Assembly: GCF_900105395.1 (NCBI RefSeq)
Contig: NZ_LT629775.1
Location: forward strand, 7,405,501-7,469,500
Reading direction: 5' to 3'
Source of the DNA: Streptomyces sp. TLI_053
GTDB lineage: Bacteria > Actinomycetota > Actinomycetes > Streptomycetales > Streptomycetaceae
Length of the DNA stretch: 64,000 nt
Position numbers and translations under genes: made by a program. Shown here in pieces: positions 1-8,214 of this stretch; positions within the stretch are counted from its first letter, which is position 1; every line of letters begins with the position of its first letter. The notes below the pieces were generated by a model. It was given only the letters and a program-made list of their open reading frames with translations. It made no database searches and had not been told where the DNA came from.

Positions 1-197
1 CCGCCTGCCGCCTGGTCGACTCGGTGAACGGGGACCTCGCCCGGCTCGACGTCGACCCGGGCGTCTGTACCGACCAGTACGACCCCTACACCGCCACCGC
101 CTCCGGCACCTACCGGGGCCACCCGCTCTCCTTCCGGCACACCTACGGCAACCACTGCGTCCTGCTCCGCACCACCGGGGCGGTCTTCGACTTCTGA
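1..197 (+). CDS. Subtilisin inhibitor-like (SSI family) protein, C-terminal part
   Basis: The last 64 codons of a gene that begins before the window, read from base 3 to a TGA at 195-197. The fragment carries the end of the Streptomyces subtilisin inhibitor fold: two cysteines (CTDQYDPYTATASGTY and NHCVLL) in the usual spacing, the family pattern of a YDP after the first of them, and the closing TGAVFDF, where family members end in VFxF. SSI proteins are secreted inhibitors of serine proteases. The reactive-site loop may lie partly upstream, so the target protease cannot be judged. A strong hairpin follows the stop. Confidence 0.8.
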   Translation, partial: ACRLVDSVNGDLARLDVDPGVCTDQYDPYTATASGTYRGHPLSFRHTYGNHCVLLRTTGAVFDF

Positions 198-210
198 ACT
201 CCCTGCCCCT

Positions 211-272
211 GAGGCCCCGGATCCCGGATCCCGGATCCCGGACCCCGGACGTCCACCGGCGTCCGGGGCCTC
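211..272 (+). terminator. Hairpin terminator after the SSI gene
   Basis: Perfect 11-bp inverted repeat GAGGCCCCGGA (211-221) and TCCGGGGCCTC (262-272), 14 bases past the SSI stop. The 40-base loop is made of repeated GGATCCC units, which allow alternative pairings. There is no long T-run, as is common in actinomycetes. Confidence 0.6.
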
Positions 273-384
273 TCGAATACTCGTGCGCGAAGCAAGTGAT
301 CGTTCTGCTTCAATGTCTCGTCCCCGTCGAGGCGTGCGCGATTCCCGCCCGTCCGGGTCGGGGGTTCGACGAGACGGGGGAAGC

Positions 385-3267
385 ATGTTCACGCGACGAC
401 CGGGTTCCGGGCCCGGCGGGAGGTCAGGCCGCTGGGCGGTTCTCGCCGTGGCGGCCGGCCTGACGCTGTTTCCCGGCCTGGCCACGGCGGCAGCGGCCGC
501 CGGCCCCGCGCCGGCTCCGGTGACCACAGCAGCTGCACCGGCGGTGCCGGAGGAGACCACGGCCAAGCTCGCCGGCGGAACGCTGCCGTATCAGCAGGAC
601 CTCGCCGGTGCCTTCGTCCCCAGCGGCCCGACCCGGCTGCTGGACACCCGCGACGGCACCGGCACCGGCGGCGACGTACGGCCCGTCGGGCAGAGCCCGT
701 TGGTCCTGGACGTCTCCGAGGTGTCCGGCAACCCCTCGGTCCGGCCGACCGCGGTGGTCCTCAATGTCACCGTCACCAACCCGACCGGTGACAGCTATCT
801 GGCCGTCTACCCGACCGGCAGCACCCGCCCCACCACCTCCAACCTGAACTTCTCGCCCGGCCAGACCGTGCCCAACCAGGTCACCGTCCCGGTCGGCTCC
901 GACGGCCGGGTGGCCTTCTTCAACCACGTCGGCACCACCGACGTCATCGCCGACCTCGCCGGCTACTTCACCCTCGACAAGGCCGCCTCGACCTTCGTCG
1001 CCAACGGCCCGACCCGGCTGCTGGACACCCGTGACGGCACCGGCACCGGTGGCGTGCGGGCCCAGGTGGGCGAGGACGCGAGCATCGGCCTGCAGGTCGC
1101 GGGCGTCGCGGGCGTGCCCGCCCGGAACGTCACCGCCGTGGTCCTGAACGTCACGGTCACCGGGCCGACCGGCGAGAGCTTCCTGACGGTGTACCCGAGC
1201 GGCAACGCCGTCCCCTCGGCGTCCAACCTGAACTTCTCGGCCGGGCAGACGGTGCCGAACCTGGTCACGGTGCCGGTCGGTGCGGACGGCAAGGTGGCGT
1301 TCTACAACCACGTCGGCTCCACCGACGTCGTAGCCGACCTCGCCGGCTACTACGTCTCCGGCGAGCCCCGGACCGGCGGCGTGCTCCGGACGCTGGGGAC
1401 GCCGAAGCGGCTGCTGGACACCCGCGACGGCACCGGCACCGGCGGTGTGAAGGCCCAGGTGGGCGAGGACGCGAGCATCGGCCTCCAGGTCGCGGGCGTT
1501 TCGGAGGTCCCGGCCCGGAGCGTCACCGCGGTGGTCCTCAACGTCACGGTGACCGAGCCGACCGCCGAGAGCTTCCTCTCCGTCTACCCGAGCGGCAGGA
1601 ACGTTCCTTCCGCCTCCAACCTGAACTTCTCGGCCGGTCAGACGGTGCCGAACCTGGTCACGGTGCCGGTCGGTGCGGACGGCAAGGTGGCGTTCTACAA
1701 CCACGTCGGCTCCACCGACGTCGTCGCGGACGTCTTCGGCTACTTCAGCGCGGGCGACCGGCTCGGTCTGTCCGCCCTGAGCTTCTCCCAGCCGACCGTC
1801 GACGCCTCCACCGGGACCGCCGCGGTCACCCTCACCTGGACCGTGACCGACTCCGACCCGCAGGCCCGCCAGAACGGCGGCACGATCGTCATCCGCCAGC
1901 AGGGCGACGCGCCGGACACCTATGTCGGCCAGAGCCGGGTGGTCTCCTTCCTCCAGGAGAACAACGTCTACGGCGGGGCCTCGTTCGTCTCCGGCAACGC
2001 GGCGAGCGCCACCTACTCCTACCGCTTCGCCGTGCCCCGCTACGCGGGCGCCGCCACCGCGAAGTGGGCGGTCTCGCTGGTGACCCTCCACGAGATCCAG
2101 AGCCAGCAGCGCCAGGTGCTCGCCGGATCCGCCCTGGCCGGCTTCGGCAACGTGCTCACCGCCACCTCGCAGGTCTCGACGACGACGGCGCTCCAGCCGA
2201 CCGTGTCGACCGTCTACACCGGCCGCCCCGCCTACGTGTACGCGGGCAACAACGCCTATGTGGTCTACAACCTCGGCATCCAGGAGCAGCAGTCGGGCTT
2301 CTGGAAGGGCACGGTCAAGCTGGTCGGCCCCGGTGGGGCGACGCTCACGGGGTCGTTCGAGAACTCCACCTACGACGGGCAGCTCTACTCGACCTGCCAG
2401 TCCGACGCCAACCACCCGTACTGCTCCGCCGTGGTGCTGATCCCCTCCACGGCACCGGCCGGGACGTGGAGCGTCGCCTCGGTGACGCTCACCAACAACG
2501 CGGGCCAGGCCAAGTCCTTCAACGGCCTCAACGCCCCGCTGATCACGGTCACCTCCAACGGGACCGTCCAGGCCGACGGGTTCACCGCGACGCCGAACGA
2601 ACTCAACACCTGGACGGGACCCGCCCCGTTCAAGGTGTCGATGAACGTCCGGGGCGCGCAGGGCGGCGTCCGCTCGATCCAGCTGTTCTGGACGGGCCCG
2701 TGCGGTTCCTCGTCGACGACCCCGACCGCGGAGCCGGACGGCAGCTACTCGGTCCCGGCCGGACTCGGGCAGTCCAACAACGGTTCGCCGTCCGGCTGCG
2801 CCCTCACCGGGGCCGCCATCACGGACGGCGCCGGGAACGTGGCCGTCTACGGCTCGGACTTCTGGGCGCCCGGTATCGGCGTGCAGGTCCGGGGTCTCCC
2901 GAACACCACGCCGCCGACGGTGACCTCGGCCGCTCTGAACGTCACCAGCATCCCGAAGAGCCAGGCGCCCAACCGGTCCTTCGTCGTCTACGCGCAGGTA
3001 GTCGCCCCCGTCGCTCCCGTCAACGGCTTCTCGAGCTACCTGTACGACAGTGCGGGCACGGTCGTCGGCCAGGTCAGCGGCGGAACGACCGTCGGCGCCG
3101 ACGGGAAGGCCGTTCTCTCGGTCTCCGTCCCGTACGGGATCGCGGCGGGTACCTACACCGTCGGTTTCGAGATCGTCGACGCCAGTTGGCTTCGTACCGG
3201 CTACGGCACCCCGGGCGGGCAGCCGGTGCCCGGTGGACCGCTCACGCTGGAGATCACCGAGGGGTGA
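385..3267 (+). CDS. Secreted protein with three repeated beta-rich modules
   Basis: A 960-residue exported protein. The ATG at 385 is chosen because GGGGGAAG precedes it and because it places an Arg-rich n-region and a hydrophobic stretch (AVLAVAAGLTLFPGLATA) at the N-terminus, with likely cleavage near residue 35. Three modules of about 120 residues start near residues 81, 208 and 339, each opening with RLLDTRDGTGTGG and ending with a DVxAD-GY motif; modules 2 and 3 are nearly identical even in DNA. Such modules occur in actinobacterial cell-surface proteins, often next to hydrolase domains, but none is seen here. Residues 470-960 look like several Ig-like beta domains, with a few cysteines (TCQSD, PYCSA, GPCGS, SGCAL). 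The role is unknown; an extracellular adhesive or structural job is an inference. Confidence 0.75.
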   Translation: MFTRRPGSGPGGRSGRWAVLAVAAGLTLFPGLATAAAAAGPAPAPVTTAAAPAVPEETTAKLAGGTLPYQQDLAGAFVPSGPTRLLDTRDGTGTGGDVRPVGQSPLVLDVSEVSGNPSVRPTAVVLNVTVTNPTGDSYLAVYPTGSTRPTTSNLNFSPGQTVPNQVTVPVGSDGRVAFFNHVGTTDVIADLAGYFTLDKAASTFVANGPTRLLDTRDGTGTGGVRAQVGEDASIGLQVAGVAGVPARNVTAVVLNVTVTGPTGESFLTVYPSGNAVPSASNLNFSAGQTVPNLVTVPVGADGKVAFYNHVGSTDVVADLAGYYVSGEPRTGGVLRTLGTPKRLLDTRDGTGTGGVKAQVGEDASIGLQVAGVSEVPARSVTAVVLNVTVTEPTAESFLSVYPSGRNVPSASNLNFSAGQTVPNLVTVPVGADGKVAFYNHVGSTDVVADVFGYFSAGDRLGLSALSFSQPTVDASTGTAAVTLTWTVTDSDPQARQNGGTIVIRQQGDAPDTYVGQSRVVSFLQENNVYGGASFVSGNAASATYSYRFAVPRYAGAATAKWAVSLVTLHEIQSQQRQVLAGSALAGFGNVLTATSQVSTTTALQPTVSTVYTGRPAYVYAGNNAYVVYNLGIQEQQSGFWKGTVKLVGPGGATLTGSFENSTYDGQLYSTCQSDANHPYCSAVVLIPSTAPAGTWSVASVTLTNNAGQAKSFNGLNAPLITVTSNGTVQADGFTATPNELNTWTGPAPFKVSMNVRGAQGGVRSIQLFWTGPCGSSSTTPTAEPDGSYSVPAGLGQSNNGSPSGCALTGAAITDGAGNVAVYGSDFWAPGIGVQVRGLPNTTPPTVTSAALNVTSIPKSQAPNRSFVVYAQVVAPVAPVNGFSSYLYDSAGTVVGQVSGGTTVGADGKAVLSVSVPYGIAAGTYTVGFEIVDASWLRTGYGTPGGQPVPGGPLTLEITEG

Positions 3268-3288
3268 TCCCCGCCGAAAGATGAGTCC

Positions 3289-3322
3289 CGCTGCCCGCTA
3301 CGACGCGTCGTAGCGGGCAGCG
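3289..3322. terminator. 34-bp perfect palindrome, bidirectional terminator
   Basis: The two 17-base halves are exact reverse complements, and an outer 7-bp pair (CCGAAAG 3274-3280, CTTTCGG 3325-3331) extends the stem. It sits between two converging genes and overlaps the last codons and stop of the WYL regulator, so it can end transcription from both sides. Confidence 0.75.
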
Positions 3323-4239
3323 AGCTTTCGGACGGTGCCGGCGATGCGTTCCCGGAGCTCCGCCGGCGCCAGCACCTCGACGTCCGCGCCCAGACGGAGG
3401 AACTCCCCGTGCGCGTGCTCGACCGACTCGATCGGCACCCGGGCCTCCGTCCATTCATCACCACCCGAACGTGTGAGGCCCAGACGCCGCGCGCCCTCCG
3501 CCGTCACCCGGACGAGTGCCTCCCCGGTGTGCAGCCGGGCCCGGAAGTCGGCCACGTGCGCGTGCCAGTGGGCGGCCAGGTCGAAGCCGGCGGGGGCGTC
3601 GCTGTGTTCGTCCAGCAGGCGCAGCCCGAGGATCTGGTCCACCCGGTACGTCCGCAGCCCCGACGCCCCGCCCGCGACCAGGTACCAGCGCCCGGCCTTC
3701 AGGACCAGCCCGTACGGCTCGATCCGCCGCTCGATCTCCTCCGGCGCCCGCCAGCGCCGGTAGCGCAGCAGCACCGCCCGCTGCTCCCACACGGCGGTGG
3801 CGACGGCCGCGAGGTGCGGGCGCGGAGCACGGTCGGCGTCGCCGTACCAGCCGGGCGCGTCGAGCAGGAAGCGCTGCCGGATCAGCCCGGCGTGCTCGCG
3901 CAGGGCCGCAGGCAGCGCCGCGTCCAGCTTCAGCCGGGCGGTCGCGAGGGCCTCCCCGAGTCCGAGCTGGGCGGCGGCCTCCGGCAGCGCGGCGAGGAAG
4001 ACGGCCTGTGCCTCGTCCCCGGTGAGCCCGGTCAGGCGGGTCCGGTAGCCGTCGAGCAGCCGGTAGCCGCCCGCGTGCCCGGCGTCCCCGTACAGCGGGA
4101 TGCCGGCGGCGGCGAGGGCCTCGACGTCCCGGTAGACGGTGCGGACGGAGACCTCCAGCTCCTCGGCTAGCTGCCGGGCGGTCATCCGGCCCCGGTTCTG
4201 GAGCAGGAGCAGCAGGGTGACGAGTCGGCTCGCGCGCAT
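3298..4239 (-). CDS. WYL-domain transcriptional regulator (YafY type)
   Basis: 313 residues. The N-terminus is a DeoR-like winged helix-turn-helix (ASRLVTLLLLLQNRGRMTARQLAEEL then SVRTVYRDVEALAAAGIPLYG), followed by a WYL sensor domain with the family pattern of Arg/Tyr/His residues (EERRIEPYGLVLKAGRWYLVA). WYL regulators bind DNA and sense ligands, sometimes nucleic acid. The ATG at 4239 (MRASRL) is preferred over an upstream one at 4272 because the family normally starts right at this motif. It diverges from two small genes, and a perfect palindrome lies between them, so it probably controls itself and its neighbours. Confidence 0.85.
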   Translation of the reverse strand: MRASRLVTLLLLLQNRGRMTARQLAEELEVSVRTVYRDVEALAAAGIPLYGDAGHAGGYRLLDGYRTRLTGLTGDEAQAVFLAALPEAAAQLGLGEALATARLKLDAALPAALREHAGLIRQRFLLDAPGWYGDADRAPRPHLAAVATAVWEQRAVLLRYRRWRAPEEIERRIEPYGLVLKAGRWYLVAGGASGLRTYRVDQILGLRLLDEHSDAPAGFDLAAHWHAHVADFRARLHTGEALVRVTAEGARRLGLTRSGGDEWTEARVPIESVEHAHGEFLRLGADVEVLAPAELRERIAGTVRKLAARYDAS

Positions 4240-4270
4240 GGCGCCGAGTATCCGGCACTCCACCGACTTC

Positions 4271-4289
4271 ACTGACAGGAGGTGTCAGT
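4271..4289. promoter_or_regulatory. Palindromic operator between WYL regulator and DUF1579-like gene
   Basis: ACTGACA-GGAGG-TGTCAGT, a perfect 7-5-7 inverted repeat. It lies 31 bp upstream of the regulator start and 24 bp upstream of the divergent ATG at 4313, so it overlaps the core promoters of both. A match of this kind is expected for a dimeric YafY/WYL regulator; the assignment is an inference from position. Confidence 0.65.
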
Positions 4290-4312
4290 GGAACGCCCCT
4301 AGCCTGCGGCGC

Positions 4313-4789
4313 ATGAACGATTTCGACTTCCTCCACGGCTCCTGGGACGTGGCCAACCGCCGTTCCACCACCCCGCTCGACCCCGCATCCGGCCGCTGGG
4401 AGGAGTTCCCGGGCCGGTCGGTGGTCCGGCCGCTGTTCGAGGGCGCCGGCAACATCGACGAGATCACTTTCCCCACTCTCGACGGCCGCCGGGGCGTGAC
4501 CCTGCGGCTGTTCGACCGGGAGGCCGGGCAGTGGTCGATCCACTGGTCCAGCAGCCGGACCGGCCGACTCGACCCGCCGGTGACCGGCGGCTTCACGGGG
4601 GACCGGGGCGACTTCTACGGCGACGACACCTACGAGGGACGGCCGATCCGGGTCCACTTCACCTGGCACCGGCTCGGCCCGGACGCGGCGCGCTGGGAGC
4701 AGGAGTTCTCGGCCGACGGGGGAGTGACCTGGGAACTCAACTGGGTCATGGACTTCACCCGCACCGGCCCGGCGACGGCCGGCCTGTGA
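4313..4789 (+). CDS. DUF1579-like small protein
   Basis: 158 residues beginning NDFDFLHGSWDVANRR, a pattern typical of DUF1579/lipocalin-like proteins of unknown substrate (FDFLxGxW, then a beta-rich body ending in WVMDFTR). The ATG at 4313 has no ribosome site; a TAGCCT -10-like box at 4300-4305 would put the transcript start at or next to the ATG, so the mRNA may be leaderless. The GTG of the next gene overlaps the stop (GTGA), so the two are coupled. Probably regulated by the adjacent WYL protein. Confidence 0.7.
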   Translation: MNDFDFLHGSWDVANRRSTTPLDPASGRWEEFPGRSVVRPLFEGAGNIDEITFPTLDGRRGVTLRLFDREAGQWSIHWSSSRTGRLDPPVTGGFTGDRGDFYGDDTYEGRPIRVHFTWHRLGPDAARWEQEFSADGGVTWELNWVMDFTRTGPATAGL

Positions 4790-5334
4790 GCACGTCGCTG
4801 ATCGTCGAGCTGCGGCAGTACACCCTGCACCCGGGGGCGCGGGACACCCTGATCGAGCTGTTCGAGCGGGAGTTCGTGACGGGACAGGAGGCGGTCGGGA
4901 TCGCGGTGGGCGGGCGCTTCCGGGACCTGGACGACCCGGACCGCTTCGTCTGGCTGCGGGCCTTCCCCGACATGGCGAGCCGTCGGCGCTCGCTGGAGGC
5001 CTTCTACGGCGGGCCGGTGTGGCGGGAGCACCGGGAGGCGGCGAACGCGACCATGGTCGACAGCGACAACGTGCTGCTGCTCCGGGGGCCGGGCTTCGAG
5101 GCCGTAAATGCGGAGGTGCTCGCCACCGTCTGCCACCCGCCGGACGCGGCGGCGTTCGACGCGTACGCCGCCCGGCACCTGGGCCCGGCTCAGGCCCTTC
5201 ACCGCACCGAACACGCGGTGAACGACTTCCCGGCGTTGCCGGTACGGGAGGGGGAGGACGTCAGGGTCTGGTTCAACGGTCCTGCGGAGCCGCCGCCGTG
5301 GCGGTCGCAGTGGCTGCGCCTGGCGCGGGTTTGA
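4786..5334 (+). CDS. NIPSNAP-family protein
   Basis: 182 residues with a GTG start overlapping the preceding stop by four bases. The N-terminal half (VELRQYTLHPGARDTLIELF, then FVWLRAFPDMASRRRSLEAF and a YGGPVWREHREAANATM helix) is a dimeric alpha-beta barrel of the NIPSNAP type, and a second, weaker copy of that fold follows. The family is found in small stress or catabolic operons, usually with no known substrate. Coupled translation suggests it works with the DUF1579-like protein. Confidence 0.75.
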   Translation: MSTSLIVELRQYTLHPGARDTLIELFEREFVTGQEAVGIAVGGRFRDLDDPDRFVWLRAFPDMASRRRSLEAFYGGPVWREHREAANATMVDSDNVLLLRGPGFEAVNAEVLATVCHPPDAAAFDAYAARHLGPAQALHRTEHAVNDFPALPVREGEDVRVWFNGPAEPPPWRSQWLRLARV

Positions 5335-5336
5335 CG

Positions 5337-5379
5337 CGGCGGAGTGGGAAGTCGGTGTATCCGACTTCCCACTCCGCCG
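5337..5379. terminator. 19-bp perfect stem, bidirectional terminator
   Basis: The arms 5337-5355 and 5361-5379 are exact reverse complements around a 5-base TGTAT loop. The hairpin separates the NIPSNAP gene from the converging DUF397 gene. Confidence 0.85.
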
Positions 5380-5391
5380 TGTGTTGCTTCG

Positions 5392-5625
5392 TCAGACCGT
5401 GAAGTTGGGAGCCTGCGCCTGGATCGCCTGGACGAAGGCCGTCCATTCGGCGCGGTCGAAGGCGAGGTGGGGCCGGCCGGGGTTCTTGTCGTCGCCGAGC
5501 CACACGTCCCCGTTGGGGAAGCGAGCGACGATCACACAGTTGCCGTTGGCCTCCCCGGAGAACGGGGACTTGGACCAGGCTGCCTCGATGGGATTGTGGT
5601 CGTAGGGGTCGTGTTTGGCAGTCAC
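5392..5625 (-). CDS. DUF397 protein, second copy
   Basis: 77 residues from a GTG at 5625, preceded by TAGGAG. It has the DUF397 signature: AAWSKSPFSGEANGNCVIVA, then VWLGDDKNPGRPHLAF and a C-terminal EWTAFVQAI helix. DUF397 proteins are small partners, probably antagonists, of XRE/DUF5753 regulators in actinomycetes. About 85% of residues match the upstream copy at 5681-5914, so this is a recent tandem duplication. A strong hairpin stands between the two copies. Confidence 0.85.
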   Translation of the reverse strand: MTAKHDPYDHNPIEAAWSKSPFSGEANGNCVIVARFPNGDVWLGDDKNPGRPHLAFDRAEWTAFVQAIQAQAPNFTV

Positions 5626-5645
5626 GTGGTCTCCTACGGATCGGA

Positions 5646-5675
5646 GAGGGCCCTGCCCGAGGGGGCAGGGCCCTC
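5646..5675. terminator. Hairpin between the two DUF397 copies
   Basis: Perfect 13-bp arms, GAGGGCCCTGCCC (5646-5658) and its complement (5663-5675), with a 4-base loop. It would attenuate read-through from the regulator operon into the second DUF397 gene. Confidence 0.75.
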
Positions 5676-5680
5676 GACGG

Positions 5681-5914
5681 TCAGGCGGTGAAGTTGGGAG
5701 CCTGCGTCTCGATCGCCTTGACGAAGGCGGCCCACTCGGTACGGTCGAAGGCGAGGTGGGGCCGGCCGGGGTTCTTGTCGTCGCCGAGCCAGACATCGCC
5801 GTTGGCAAAGCGGGCGACGATCACGCAATCCCCGTTGCCCTCGGCGGAGAACGGGGACTTGGACCACATCGCGTCGGCGGGACTGTGGTCGTAGGGGTCG
5901 TGCTTGTTGCTCAC
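5681..5914 (-). CDS. DUF397 protein, first copy
   Basis: 77 residues from a GTG at 5914 that overlaps the stop of the XRE regulator (GTGA), so the two are translationally coupled. It has the full DUF397 pattern (AMWSKSPFSAEGNGDCVIVA, VWLGDDKNPGRPHLAF). With the XRE/DUF5753 protein and the divergent ATPase it forms the three-gene regulatory set seen many times in Streptomyces genomes, where related sets (for example whiJ-type) influence development. Confidence 0.88.
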   Translation of the reverse strand: MSNKHDPYDHSPADAMWSKSPFSAEGNGDCVIVARFANGDVWLGDDKNPGRPHLAFDRTEWAAFVKAIETQAPNFTA

Positions 5915-6771
5915 GTCAGCTCTTCCAGCTTGCGTTCGAGTGCGGCGATGGTGTCTTCCGGCGACAACGCGAACTGCTCGACGCGCACGAAGGTCCTCTC
6001 GGCTCGCTTGACGTCGCGTCCCGTTCTCCTGGGGAGCATACCGCCGATGGCTTCGACGAAGACGAAGCCATCGGACTGGTCGTCAGGGAAGTGCATGAGG
6101 GTAATTCCCGAGGCCAGGACGCCTGGCCGACCTGCACTCAGCGGCACCATGCGCAGTGTCACATTGGGGTAGTCGGCGACCTTGATCGCATGCCGGATCT
6201 GCTCGGCGAGGACGCTCAGGTCGCCCGCGATGAGCAGGGCCACCTCGCCGAAGTACGCCTTGAACTCAAGCCGGGGGTCTTCGGTCAGCCTGCGTTGGCG
6301 GAGGATCCGCACCTCGGCTCCCGCTTCTACCAACTCGTCGTTGGGTGCGTCGACGCCTGCTGCGATCATCTCGCGGGCGTAGCCCTCGGTCTGCACAAGG
6401 CCCGGGAATGCGGACGGGAAGTAGTTCAGTATGCGGGACGCGTCGGCTTCCAGTGCCAGATACTCGGCGAAGGCCGGCGTGATCGTCTCGGAGTAGTCCA
6501 GGTCGCGCCACCACTGCTTGGGCGGGCTGTCGCCGAGCAGGCTCTCCAAATCGTCCCGGTCCTGCCCGATGACGCCGGCGTGGTCGAGGAGCTTGGCGAG
6601 GTCGGCTCGGCTGATCGGCTGCTGGGCGCGTTCGATTCTGCTCAGCCGACCGGGGCTCCAGCCCTTCAGACCGGCCGTCATGTCGACGAGGGTCTTGTTG
6701 TTCTCCAGCCGCCAGGCGCGCAGTTCGTCGCCGAGTCGGATCTGCCTGATCGCCGACAGTTGCTTGCTCAA
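5911..6771 (-). CDS. XRE-family regulator with DUF5753 domain
   Basis: 286 residues from a TTG at 6771, chosen because GGGAGGGG precedes it and because family members start about 15 residues before the ELRxWR helix; a GTG at 6810 with no clear ribosome site is the alternative. The N-terminal helix-turn-helix spans roughly residues 15-75 (LGDELRAWRLENNKTLVDMT, WSPGRLSRIERAQQPIS). The rest is the DUF5753 sensor region (SAFPGLVQTEGYAREMI, VTLRMVPLSAGRPGV). It is co-translated with DUF397 and diverges from an ATPase gene. Confidence 0.88.
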   Translation of the reverse strand: MSKQLSAIRQIRLGDELRAWRLENNKTLVDMTAGLKGWSPGRLSRIERAQQPISRADLAKLLDHAGVIGQDRDDLESLLGDSPPKQWWRDLDYSETITPAFAEYLALEADASRILNYFPSAFPGLVQTEGYAREMIAAGVDAPNDELVEAGAEVRILRQRRLTEDPRLEFKAYFGEVALLIAGDLSVLAEQIRHAIKVADYPNVTLRMVPLSAGRPGVLASGITLMHFPDDQSDGFVFVEAIGGMLPRRTGRDVKRAERTFVRVEQFALSPEDTIAALERKLEELT

Positions 6772-6942
6772 GTGGCGCCCCTCCCATCGAGTATGGATGT
6801 CCAGTCTCACCAGATCGAGGCCGGGGTCTCAAGTCCGCTTCAAGATCAATTAATTTCTTCGAGCAATGCTGTTGCAGTTTCGATTTTGGATGCCCCACAC
6901 TCAACGTGACCGATCGGACACGCTCCTGAAGGGGCCTCCTCC

Positions 6943-7389
6943 ATGTCCACTCCGGGTATGCCTGCCTTCCGCACCTGGGAGGCCCAACTCGTCGATCACA
7001 GCACCTCGGTGCGTACCGCCCGCCGGGAGATCCGTGACCGACTGGCCTCCTGGGGCTGGTCCGGCGACCGGGTCGACGACCTCGTCCTCATCACCTCCGA
7101 ACTGGTCACCAACGCCGTCGTGCACGCCTGCGCCGGCGATGGGGAAGTCCGGCTCCACCTCCAGGAGTTCAACGGCGACTGCCGCCTCGAAGTGTGGGAC
7201 CCCCGGCACGACCTCCCGCTCCACTCCCGCGCACCGCGCCGCTTCAGCGAGTGCGGACGCGGCATCGACCTCGTCCGCCAACTCGCTTACGACTTCGGGG
7301 TGGTCACCCGCAAGGGGGCCGGAAAGCGGGTCTGGGTGCGGATGTTGCTCGATCCCTCCGCCGCCCCACCACCACCTCCCACCTCTTGA
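6943..7389 (+). CDS. RsbW/SpoIIAB-like ATP-binding protein
   Basis: 148 residues with a GHKL ATPase fold: N-box ELVTNAVVHA (around residues 51-60), G1-like box VWDPRHDLP and G2 box GRGIDLV. Proteins of this type can be anti-sigma-factor kinases, but many in Streptomyces are single-domain regulators whose partner is unknown. It stands divergent to the XRE/DUF397 pair. The C-terminus is proline-rich. AAGGGG lies 10 bases upstream of the ATG. Confidence 0.85.
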   Translation: MSTPGMPAFRTWEAQLVDHSTSVRTARREIRDRLASWGWSGDRVDDLVLITSELVTNAVVHACAGDGEVRLHLQEFNGDCRLEVWDPRHDLPLHSRAPRRFSECGRGIDLVRQLAYDFGVVTRKGAGKRVWVRMLLDPSAAPPPPPTS

Positions 7390-7409
7390 ACTCCTGAGGA
7401 CCAGGCCCC

Positions 7410-8132
7410 ATGCACCCCGCCGCCATCGCCTTCCAGGACCCCGCCCGCCTGCACGCGCGCTGCGAGATCTCCGGTGTCCGCCGTTTCACCCTCCGACCGG
7501 GGTACGAGACCACCGTCGCCGTCCCGGACGGCGGATGGGAACCGCTCCCGGACGGCTACCCGGAGCGGTTCGCGCCCAGCGTCTTCACCCGGGACAGCGG
7601 GCTCGTCGAACTCTTCCGGCTCCCGGAGACCGTCTTCGACGTCCCGACCGCCACCGCCCTCGTCGAAATGCTCGGCGATCCCTTTCCGATCACTCTCGGT
7701 GAAACCACCGACCCACCGGGGCTGTCCTCCACCCACACCCACCCCGACACCGGCCTCCGCCTCGGCCTGCACATCGACAACCACCAGCCCGTCCCGTACC
7801 CGACCCGCGAGACCGCCCGCCGACGCCTCTGCGTGAACCTCGGGCCGGGCAGCCGGTACCTCCTCCTCGCCACCACCGACATCAAGTCCGTCTGCCGCAC
7901 CGTCCACGCCGACTACGCGACCCACACCCCGACCACCGCCGACCTGCGCCTCTACGTCACCCTCCGCAGGCCGATCCACGCCCTCCGGCTGCGCATCGAC
8001 CCGGGGGAGGGGTGGCTCGCACCGACTGCCGTCCTCCCGTACGACGAGTCGACCGCCGGCCTGCCGCTCCCCTCCGTGACCGCCTCCTGGCTCGGCCACT
8101 GGGACCGCGGCCTCTTCCCGCCCCTGATCTGA
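7410..8132 (+). CDS. Protein of unknown function with an HxD motif
   Basis: 240 residues, ATG preceded by TGAGGA, 20 bases after the ATPase gene and probably co-transcribed with it. No known domain was recognised. The centre reads HTHPDTGLRLGLHIDNHQPV, and NLGPGSRYLLLA follows; a His-x-Asp before a beta-rich segment recalls metal-binding double-stranded beta-helix enzymes (2-oxoglutarate oxygenases or cupins), but a distal histidine and a binding arginine could not be assigned. The function is left open. Confidence 0.7.
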   Translation: MHPAAIAFQDPARLHARCEISGVRRFTLRPGYETTVAVPDGGWEPLPDGYPERFAPSVFTRDSGLVELFRLPETVFDVPTATALVEMLGDPFPITLGETTDPPGLSSTHTHPDTGLRLGLHIDNHQPVPYPTRETARRRLCVNLGPGSRYLLLATTDIKSVCRTVHADYATHTPTTADLRLYVTLRRPIHALRLRIDPGEGWLAPTAVLPYDESTAGLPLPSVTASWLGHWDRGLFPPLI

Positions 8133-8214
8133 TCCCCGCCCCTCCCTCCATCCCCTCCTCCACCCCCTTCTGTGTCAGGCTGGAGGGTGCACGACCGAGG
8201 TCGGGAGGCTCTCG

